Origin: Candidatus Omnitrophota bacterium
GTDB lineage: Bacteria > Omnitrophota > Gorgyraeia > Zapsychrales > Zapsychraceae
Assembly (NCBI GenBank): GCA_018399915.1
Contig: JAGYNW010000161.1
Span: 1 to 5,110 of the forward strand
DNA: 5,110 nt
Reading direction: 5' to 3'
Under the pieces are notes generated by a model. The model was not told where the DNA came from and searched no databases. It saw only the letters and a list, made by a program, of their open reading frames with translations. Positions 1-4,522 of this stretch are shown piece by piece (position 1 is the stretch's first letter; each line of letters starts with the position of its first letter). The translations under genes were made by a program, and so were the position numbers.

Positions 1-176
1 CTTTTACAAATAGATAGTTCTAATTTAGGCGCAGGTGTTATGCAGATAATGAACCCTATAATTAATTTAATAGATGGGGGAAAAAAAAGCACGATCATGC
101 AAAAAGTGAATTCCAGCATGACTTGCCCGCTGCTTTTTTTCCTGTTTTTATTTTCATGATTAATCGCATACATCAT
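1..176 (-). CDS. TadE/TadG-like pilin-like protein, 5' part only (runs off left edge)
   Basis: ATG at 176 (a second ATG follows at 173) is preceded by a good ribosome site, AAGGAAG, 5 nt upstream. The frame stays open for 58 codons to the window edge. Residues 13-29 read KKSSGQVMLEFTFCMIV, a clear prepilin signature: basic leader, Gly17 before the cut, Gln at +1, Glu at +5, then a hydrophobic start. The EF rather than EY after the cut is typical of TadE/TadG-type pseudopilins, which are minor components of Tad pilus assembly. It lies 38 nt after the 523-residue pilin-like gene and is probably cotranscribed with it. After residue 30 the sequence is odd: a T8C5 tract encodes FFPP inside what should be the membrane helix, and the hydrophobic stretch continues irregularly. 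Both other frames stop within about ten codons, so a simple indel does not repair it. The start is well supported; the part beyond residue 30 is doubtful. Confidence 0.6.
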   Translation of the reverse strand, partial: MMYAINHENKNRKKSSGQVMLEFTFCMIVLFFPPSIKLIIGFIICITPAPKLELSICK

Positions 177-214
177 AATATCTTCCTTAACAAAATTATT
201 ACAAACTTTTTCTT

Positions 215-1786
215 TTATGGTGCTGCCGGCACATTAAAATCCACATAATGCCCGGAACTGAAATCATCCTCCAGTGGAGTCATCCACTTACGGCCATGCC
301 GGTCACTTATCCAGCTTCGGATATAAATAACAGGCCGCTCCCCTTTGTCCGGCGTTGAGGTACTGTCAAAGCAGGTCAACCCGACATGGTCCGGCATAAA
401 ACAGCTCTCACACGCCTTAACCGGATTCGGGACGTCATCCGTCCATCCCGCCGGAGTACCTGTCCCTACAACATTACCCGCCGCATCACAAAAGCGATGT
501 GTATTATTTGATAAATTGAAGGTTCTCTGAATAACATCCACTTGATCCTTTTTTTGAACACTGCGAATATATTGTCCATTAGCCGGATTGTATAAATTCC
601 CTTCTTCGATCAATAAATACGTGCCTGTTTCCCCGCCCCCGGACTTGACAAATGTATAAAGCTGAAGGTCACTCGTAAAACCTAATCTCGAACCAGTTGT
701 TGCCGAATCTTCCGTGACATCATAATCGCCTTCTTGCATATCTACAACCGTCACAGATGTTATGACATTAAACGCGTTATTAGCAAGAGAAATAATCCTT
801 TCTTCTTTCAAATCATTATCTACATCCACCATGATATTGAGCGATTCTTCCAGGGAAATGCCCTCCCCAGATCCCCAGCTAAGTTCACTCTGCGGGCCTG
901 TGCTCCAGCCGGTCGAACTCCCGGCATCTTCATTGTAGGCCGGGATCCCTACCCATTGCCAGGAAAAGGAATCTCTTTGCAAATCCCACGGATCAGGGCC
1001 GGGCACATCCGGATCAGGACTGCCGATGCTCCCAAAAAGTCCGCTGCCATCTGTTTGGTAATCCCCCATATAAAAAGCTGTGCCGCTGCGGTCCAAATCA
1101 AAACGATAATCTTCCGATAATCCAGGACAACTCGAAGTGCACCAATACTCCATTGCCGGATTATTAGGCACTTTAGTAAAAAAAAGCTGGCAGGGATTAA
1201 TAACCGTATCCCAAGTATCACACGTAATATTCCCATTACCATCATCCGAAGTGGCCGTACAGGTCTGCGCATTGCCGCAATTGACCACATGGGGGTCTCC
1301 CGTTGTCGGTTCTGTATTAATCGTTTTAAAGCCAGCTAGCCTAAAAACAAAATGCTCTCCATTAACAAAAACATCAAGAACAGGAAGATTGTACCATTCT
1401 CCGGTTTCCAATCCTAAAAAAAGATTTCGACTATACGTCGCTGTCGCAGAAGTAACATAAGGAACCCTGTCTGTGGAACGATATTTGTCCGCGCCCACCT
1501 GAAGCCTGTCTTCCACGACCAGAACCGTGCTCTGATTCCGGGAAGAAGTTCCGGCATTATCGTCCCCTTGGGGTTGGACTAATCCCATGGTGTGCAAAAA
1601 AGACGTGGTCATAGCCCAACGCATAGCCTTTAAGCTCTGATTTTGCGCATACCCGAAACTCATGGCCTGCTTTATTATAACCCCAATAACAAAAATAAGA
1701 ATTGACCCAAAAACCGCTAATTCAATAGCGGTCTGTCCCTTCTTTCTTGATTTTATGTTATAAACATTATTAAAAAAAATATTCAT
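215..1786 (-). CDS. Large pilin-like protein (523 aa) with Cys-rich extracellular region
   Basis: The N-terminus carries a prepilin signal: KSRKKG then Gln18 (+1) and Glu22 (+5), followed by a membrane helix at about 24-42. The IEL context resembles TadE/TadG pseudopilins, but 523 residues is much longer than a TadE. The rest should lie outside the cytoplasmic membrane. It has ten Cys in two groups: 170, 176, 189, 199, 216, 220, and 433, 459, 462, 472 (CxxxC at 216-220, CxxC at 459-462). These suggest disulfides or a metal site. Residues 321-329, DVDNDLKEE, resemble the DxDxDGxxD calcium loop of FG-GAP-type repeats. A Pro/Asp-rich linker lies near 256-267. The ribosome site is weak (CGGA about 9 nt upstream), and no better Met start exists. 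It follows the 107-aa pilin by 51 nt, so it is probably cotranscribed. I infer a minor, tip or adhesin-like pilin. I recognise no specific named family for the C-terminal region. Confidence 0.85.
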   Translation of the reverse strand: MNIFFNNVYNIKSRKKGQTAIELAVFGSILIFVIGVIIKQAMSFGYAQNQSLKAMRWAMTTSFLHTMGLVQPQGDDNAGTSSRNQSTVLVVEDRLQVGADKYRSTDRVPYVTSATATYSRNLFLGLETGEWYNLPVLDVFVNGEHFVFRLAGFKTINTEPTTGDPHVVNCGNAQTCTATSDDGNGNITCDTWDTVINPCQLFFTKVPNNPAMEYWCTSSCPGLSEDYRFDLDRSGTAFYMGDYQTDGSGLFGSIGSPDPDVPGPDPWDLQRDSFSWQWVGIPAYNEDAGSSTGWSTGPQSELSWGSGEGISLEESLNIMVDVDNDLKEERIISLANNAFNVITSVTVVDMQEGDYDVTEDSATTGSRLGFTSDLQLYTFVKSGGGETGTYLLIEEGNLYNPANGQYIRSVQKKDQVDVIQRTFNLSNNTHRFCDAAGNVVGTGTPAGWTDDVPNPVKACESCFMPDHVGLTCFDSTSTPDKGERPVIYIRSWISDRHGRKWMTPLEDDFSSGHYVDFNVPAAP

Positions 1787-1837
1787 AAATTTAAATCCGC
1801 ACTATCTTCCCTGTTCTTGCTAAGAATCTCTTTAACA

Positions 1838-2161
1838 TCAATATGAGCCCACAGCTTCGTATCCGATCTTGCGTTCAACCATATTGGTGGTATCTGTTTT
1901 TCTTGTAATATACTCATCTCCCGCATTGATCGCTAAAACGGTTGAATCCGTGTTGGACTGGATCGAATAACGCAAAGACGTGTTGGCAACGCGTGGATCA
2001 TATTGGTCCCCTAAGTCATCCACCGCCGCTCTCCAACGACCCTGTATCCCTCTTTTGAAATACTGGCCAATCCCCAAAAAAGCGCCGATGATAATAGCTA
2101 TCAACATGGTGTATTCCATAATGGATTGTCCCTTAACTCTTTGTCTTATTCGTCTTAACAT
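1838..2161 (-). CDS. Flp-type small pilin, type B' (107 aa)
   Basis: The leader MLRRIRQRVKG is cut before QSIMEY (Glu at mature position 5), giving a class III prepilin with one hydrophobic helix (mature residues about 6-22) and a hydrophilic C-terminal part of about 70 residues. At the helix end it reads YFKRGIQGR, then DDLGDQYDP. The pilin at 3237-3569 has YIKRGIQGR and DDIGDQFSP at the same spacing, so the two are clear paralogs. Flp pilins are normally about 50-80 residues; this one has a longer tail without cysteines. The start is fixed by AGAGGAG, 7 nt upstream. It lies 30 nt after the 116-aa pilin and 51 nt before the large pilin-like gene, in the same operon. It is probably a structural or minor pilus subunit. 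Confidence 0.88.
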   Translation of the reverse strand: MLRRIRQRVKGQSIMEYTMLIAIIIGAFLGIGQYFKRGIQGRWRAAVDDLGDQYDPRVANTSLRYSIQSNTDSTVLAINAGDEYITRKTDTTNMVERKIGYEAVGSY

Positions 2162-2191
2162 AACAATCTCCTCTGGCTTCTCTAAATAAAT

Positions 2192-2542
2192 CTATCGATC
2201 CGGAGGTCCCGGAATGGTGCCCAAATTCATAAGGCTTTCTGATTCTCTGCTTATGGTGTCGTCGTACCGATGAGTAATCACATCAGCTTGATGTTCTAAA
2301 AATTTATTGGTATTGGTTCTCGTGGTATCATATTGATGGACCAGGCGGCCGGATTCCCCAAACTCTTGATCCCCGTTTGCTTGATTTCCAACCTGGTCGG
2401 CAACCACCTTGATCATTGATTGTGACATTCTGTTAAGAACTGGCAGCATGGTAATCAGCATGACTATCACTAAGCCCAGAACAAGTACATATTCTACCAT
2501 GATTTGGGCTGCTTTTTTATGATATTTTTGTCTTTTTATCAT
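2192..2542 (-). CDS. Flp-type small pilin, type C (116 aa)
   Basis: The leader ends KKAA and is followed by QIMVEYVLVLGLVI, so Glu is at +5 but Ala, not Gly, precedes the presumed cut. One membrane helix covers roughly mature residues 6-24. The tail (about 75 residues) is polar and charged, with QYDTTRTNTN and HRYDDTISRESES stretches, and has no cysteine. It is not a close relative of the A or B types, although Arg26 and Gln29 of the shared membrane-exit motif are kept (LNRMSQS). Its ribosome site is weak (a purine stretch GAAAGAGA about 8 nt upstream), so it may depend on readthrough or coupling from the gene 48 nt upstream. It sits between A' and B' in the second pilin unit. Its role as a minor pilin is inferred. 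Confidence 0.82.
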   Translation of the reverse strand: MIKRQKYHKKAAQIMVEYVLVLGLVIVMLITMLPVLNRMSQSMIKVVADQVGNQANGDQEFGESGRLVHQYDTTRTNTNKFLEHQADVITHRYDDTISRESESLMNLGTIPGPPDR

Positions 2543-2590
2543 GTTATTGTATCTCTTTCAAGCATGGTAAGCCGCGAAAAAACATTTTTT

Positions 2591-2962
2591 CTAGTCCGAA
2601 AATGTAGGCGCGGCCGTATTACTAAAAAGCTCCACCCTTTTATACGAATCATGTCTTTTTGTGAAAATTCCGGTAACGCCACCCCCGGAAAGCTGTTTGA
2701 CGGTTTCGCTTCGCGTGATCGTATTTGCATCTGTTCTCTGATAATAAGGATCGTAACCCAAATAGACATGTCCATTGTACCGCTCGCCAACCTCTGTCTC
2801 GACACGATTAACCGCATAAATTCGCACATCCCGCACACGCGCCTGAAGCGCGCGCCGCACATAAATGGTCATGGAAACCATCATGCCAACGACCAAAAAA
2901 AAGGTTAAAACATATTCAGCGCCCACGATCTGCGCTTGCCGGTTTTTTAAATTTCTTAACAT
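2591..2962 (-). CDS. Flp-type small pilin, type A' (123 aa)
   Basis: The chosen start is the ATG at 2962, with GAAGAAGG 7 nt upstream. A longer reading from TTG at 3025 would cross a terminator-like hairpin and add a non-signal N-terminus. The protein opens MLRNLKNRQA and continues QIVGAEYVLTFFLVV. Relative to the other pilins there is one extra residue between the Ala-Gln pair and Glu-Tyr, so the cut position is uncertain. The membrane exit reads YVRRALQAR, and further on comes GYDPYY. The pilin at 3667-4026 has YAQRALQAR and QYEPYY, so they are paralogs. The 60-residue tail is charged and has no cysteine. It is the first gene of the second unit, behind a 274-bp gap with its own promoter-like and attenuator-like elements. 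It is 48 nt ahead of the type C pilin. Confidence 0.85.
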   Translation of the reverse strand: MLRNLKNRQAQIVGAEYVLTFFLVVGMMVSMTIYVRRALQARVRDVRIYAVNRVETEVGERYNGHVYLGYDPYYQRTDANTITRSETVKQLSGGGVTGIFTKRHDSYKRVELFSNTAAPTFSD

Positions 2963-3129
2963 GCCTAGGCCTTCTTCCCAAAAAAAAAGAGAGGAAACTC
3001 TCTGCGTTTCTATGAATCGGAACAACGTTCCCTGTCAGAAGCAACCATTGGAGACTTTTGCTCTCTTTTAATCATCGCTAAAATTTTCATCTTTTTTATA
3101 ATCTTTTTAAAAAAGTTTTTCTCTTTATA
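2963..3129 (-). other. Possible short leader RNA or sRNA of second pilin unit
   Basis: No convincing gene is present between the terminator of unit 1 and the A' gene. The minus strand has a possible -10 at 3135-3130, then about 120 nt containing a perfect GGAAC-GTT-GTTCC hairpin (3034-3022), then the U-tract hairpin at 3003-2980. A transcript ending there would be about 135-145 nt. A 26-codon frame starting with MKILAM inside it lacks a ribosome site and is not supported as a gene. This is either a 5' leader with attenuation or an independent small RNA. Confidence 0.25.
2980..3003 (-). terminator. Short hairpin plus U-tract just before the A' gene (attenuator or terminator)
   Basis: On the minus strand AGAGAG (3003-2998) and CTCTCT (2993-2988) form a perfect 6-bp stem around a 4-nt loop, followed at once by eight further T (2987-2980). 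This is the layout of an intrinsic terminator. It ends only about 10 nt before the ribosome site of the 2962 gene. It could end a short transcript started at 3130 or act as an attenuator for unit 2. The stem is short, so efficiency may be partial. Confidence 0.5.
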
Positions 3130-3135
3130 ATTATA
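3130..3135 (-). promoter_or_regulatory. Perfect -10 hexamer, possible promoter of second pilin unit
   Basis: The minus strand reads TATAAT here, preceded by AAGG and a T7 tract. It lies between the terminator at 3170-3209 and the gene at 2962, where a new promoter would be expected. No good -35 is seen: the hexamer 17 nt upstream is ATGTTT, matching TTGACA at only two positions. The region is very A/T-rich, so a chance match is possible. A start near 3123 would give a leader of about 160 nt. Confidence 0.35.
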
Positions 3136-3169
3136 CCTTATTTTTTCTAAAAAAACATCTTTTGATGAC

Positions 3170-3209
3170 AAAAGAGCTTGCCCGGAATTTCTTCCAAGCA
3201 AGCTCTTTT
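3170..3209 (-). terminator. Strong rho-independent terminator after the type B pilin
   Basis: The arms AAAAGAGCTTGC (3170-3181) and GCAAGCTCTTTT (3198-3209) are perfect 12-bp complements. In the minus-strand RNA the stem extends through two U-G wobbles and GGAA/UUCC to about 18 bp, closed by a GAAA tetraloop, and ends in UUUU. The wobbles become C/A mismatches on the plus strand, so the structure is best formed in the direction of the pilin genes. It starts 27 nt after the stop of the 3237-3569 gene and should end unit 1. Confidence 0.8.
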
Positions 3210-3236
3210 ATTATTCAAGAATAAAAACCGTTTCTA

Positions 3237-3569
3237 TTAAGGACGACCCCAAAAAGACCATTGTGTATTGATCATTTGTTGGTTCATCTCGACATTTGTC
3301 TGTTCTTCTCTTGTTAAAGTTGAAACAGAAAGACCATCACCAAATGTATCATGAGTCCCTGAAATAGTCCTCGTGGTTTCGATAAAGTTGGTGTTACCTG
3401 GAGAAAATTGATCTCCAATGTCGTCTGTAGCACTGCGCATGCGTCCTTGAATACCTCTTTTGATATAAACCTGAATAGACAAAAGGGCACCTATGATAAT
3501 TACAATAAGGATAGCATACTCTAAAGTACTCTGACCTTTTTTCCTTCTTTTATTAAAATACTTAAACAT
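3237..3569 (-). CDS. Flp-type small pilin, type B (110 aa)
   Basis: The basic leader MFKYFNKRRKKG is followed by QSTLEYAILIVIIIGALL, a textbook class III prepilin site with Gly at -1 and Glu at +5, then one hydrophobic helix. The membrane exit is YIKRGIQGR, followed by DDIGDQFSPGNTN, which matches the B' pilin at 1838-2161. The tail of about 65 residues is rich in Thr, Ser, Gln and Asn with no cysteine, as expected for an exposed fibre surface. The ribosome site AGGAGG stands 8 nt before ATG. It is 97 nt after the type A pilin and is the last gene of unit 1, closed by the terminator at 3170-3209. It is probably an alternative or minor pilin subunit. Confidence 0.9.
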   Translation of the reverse strand: MFKYFNKRRKKGQSTLEYAILIVIIIGALLSIQVYIKRGIQGRMRSATDDIGDQFSPGNTNFIETTRTISGTHDTFGDGLSVSTLTREEQTNVEMNQQMINTQWSFWGRP

Positions 3570-3666
3570 GTCTTTTGCCTCCTAATATTATTCCTTCATA
3601 CTGCGAAGGTTATTATTTTTGCTAAACTAGCCCCATTGCAAGCGTGCTGCCGCAATAAAACCAGAA

Positions 3667-4026
3667 TTAAACACCATTAACAAGTCCGTATTGGGTATAA
3701 TCTGATTGTTGGAAACCACCTTCCGCTCTTGTAGCGTCAGATTCCAAGTTTCTAGCAACCATTCCGTCACCCATTTGCCTAGTTTGTGCGTCATCTCTTG
3801 TCGAGTTGTATTCACTAGACAGGTAATACGGTTCATATTGGGATGTATTTCCCAAGCCTTCAAGATTAACGGCTGTCATGAAACCAGATGCGTCTTTAAC
3901 CCTTGCTTGCAAAGCTCTTTGAGCATAAGTTTGCATCGCAATAATACCAGCCACAACCAATGAAATCAAAATGGCGTATTCGGCTGTATTTTGAGCTTTT
4001 TTGTTTTTAATTAATTTTCTTAACAT
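3667..4026 (-). CDS. Flp-type small pilin, type A (119 aa)
   Basis: The leader MLRKLIKNKKA is followed by QNTAEYAILISLVVAG, with Glu at +5 but Ala instead of Gly at -1. One membrane helix is followed by the exit motif YAQRALQARVKD, then a polar tail of about 80 residues with QYEPYYLSSEYN. The tail has no cysteine. It is a paralog of the A' pilin at 2591-2962. The ribosome site AGGAGG lies 8 nt upstream of ATG. It follows the 69-aa pilin by 59 nt and precedes type B by 97 nt. That 97-nt gap holds two 5-bp hairpins (3593-3609 and 3635-3656) but no clear terminator. I infer a pilus subunit; Ala at -1 is tolerated by some prepilin peptidases, so processing is plausible but not certain. Confidence 0.88.
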   Translation of the reverse strand: MLRKLIKNKKAQNTAEYAILISLVVAGIIAMQTYAQRALQARVKDASGFMTAVNLEGLGNTSQYEPYYLSSEYNSTRDDAQTRQMGDGMVARNLESDATRAEGGFQQSDYTQYGLVNGV

Positions 4027-4085
4027 TTATTTTTCCTCCTAAAATTACTATAAATATTATATTTGCATAATCCAAGATGTCATTA

Positions 4086-4295
4086 TTAATGAGATCCTTG
4101 TAACCTTCCGGACATATTCATCATAGTGTCAGTACCATCACCCAATGTATCATTCACAGCTGAGTGAAAGATGCCATTTGGCGCCAAGAAAATAAGTATC
4201 GCTGTCAAAACAGCCGCTACCAAAATAACATATTCAACGGTGCTTTGCCCTTTTTTTTGCTTTTTAGGCACTGTTAATCTATTTCTTTTAAACAT
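4086..4295 (-). CDS. Small class III signal peptide / Flp-like pilin (69 aa)
   Basis: The leader VPKKQKKG is cut before QSTVEYVILVAAVLTAILIF, matching the class III prepilin pattern of short proteins with a K-G-Q-S-x-V-E-Y core. The single hydrophobic helix ends at APNG. After it the exit motif of the other pilins is missing, and the tail (about 30 residues) reads SAVNDTLGDGTDTMMNMSGRL. It is therefore a different type from its neighbours. The near-perfect ribosome site AAGGAGG lies 7 nt upstream. It is second in unit 1, 56 nt after the 56-aa pilin. It may be a minor pilin or a small pseudopilin. Confidence 0.85.
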   Translation of the reverse strand: MFKRNRLTVPKKQKKGQSTVEYVILVAAVLTAILIFLAPNGIFHSAVNDTLGDGTDTMMNMSGRLQGSH

Positions 4296-4332
4296 TATGT
4301 ATCCTCCTTAAAATGTTTCTTTTTTGCATTTA

Positions 4333-4353
4333 AAAAGCTATATCATAGCTTTT
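4333..4353 (-). terminator. Weak hairpin overlapping the stop codon of the first pilin
   Basis: AAAAGCTAT (4333-4341) and ATAGCTTTT (4345-4353) are perfect 9-bp complements around a 3-nt loop. On the minus strand the second arm ends in UUUUU. The stem is A/T-rich apart from two G-C pairs, so it would give partial termination or protect a 3' end. It includes two bases of the TAA stop of the first pilin gene. Either effect would raise the first pilin's transcript level over the later ones. Confidence 0.4.
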
Positions 4354-4522
4354 AATCATTAAATTCTCTGAATTCTGCATGAATTGCCTGCTGTGTGGCT
4401 TGAATAGAGCGAAACACGTAAACACTCATAGCTATAACTGTTGCAGCTACGATACTCGCGACCATGGCATATTCTATTAAGTTTTGACCATTTTTCTTTT
4501 TTAATCTCATTCCCAGCCTCAT
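4352..4522 (-). CDS. Flp-type major pilin candidate (56 aa)
   Basis: ATG at 4522 follows AAAAGGAG with a 6-nt spacer and opens a 56-codon frame ending at TAA (4354-4352). The protein begins MRLGMRLKKKNG, is cut before QNLIEYAMVASIVAATVIAM, and ends in a short tail (YVFRSIQATQQAIHAEF). Gly at -1, Gln at +1, Glu at +5 and Tyr at +6 are all present. The length of about 44 mature residues is that of a classical major Flp pilin, which forms the fibre in Tad systems. It is the shortest of the set and the first gene after the strong promoter at 4786-4815 and a 257-nt structured leader. A partial terminator overlaps its stop. These fit high expression, so I infer the major subunit. An overlapping 64-codon frame on the same strand lacks pilin features and is not real. 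Confidence 0.9.
   Translation of the reverse strand: MRLGMRLKKKNGQNLIEYAMVASIVAATVIAMSVYVFRSIQATQQAIHAEFREFND

Noticed and set aside
81..140. Inverted repeat AAAAAAAGCA / TGCTTTTTTT with an inner GTCATGC/GCATGAT stem, looking like a bidirectional terminator after the 523-aa gene.
   Set aside because: It lies inside the pilin-like reading frame that starts at 176 with a good ribosome site and a clear prepilin motif. It would be a real terminator only if that frame is spurious or decayed.
1..159. Plus-strand open frame ending in TGA at 157-159, possible 3' end of a convergent gene.
   Set aside because: Only 52 codons are visible, the last part is homopolymer-derived (LLFFLFLFS), and it overlaps the better supported minus-strand pilin start. 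Not enough evidence to call.
734..1460. Several 100-130-codon frames on both strands across the large pilin-like gene.
   Set aside because: They overlap a 523-codon frame with a prepilin N-terminus and show biased, Cys/Arg/Ile-rich content typical of shadow frames.
2963..3025. 21-residue N-terminal extension of the A' pilin from TTG at 3025.
   Set aside because: It would be translated through the hairpin and U-tract at 3003-2980, lacks a ribosome site, and puts non-signal sequence before the prepilin leader.
3010..3201. 63-codon minus-strand frame in the gap between the two units.
   Set aside because: It begins with TTG inside the terminator stem, has lysine-rich low-complexity content from A/T-rich DNA, and no ribosome site.
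3627..3963. Minus-strand 78-codon and plus-strand 85-codon frames over the type A pilin.
   Set aside because: They are shadows of the pilin with AGGAGG and the QNTAEY motif; neither has a ribosome site or family features.
4027..4085. TATAAT between the 69-aa and type A pilin genes, as an internal promoter.
   Set aside because: No -35-like hexamer at usable spacing, and the DNA is A/T-rich enough for a chance match.
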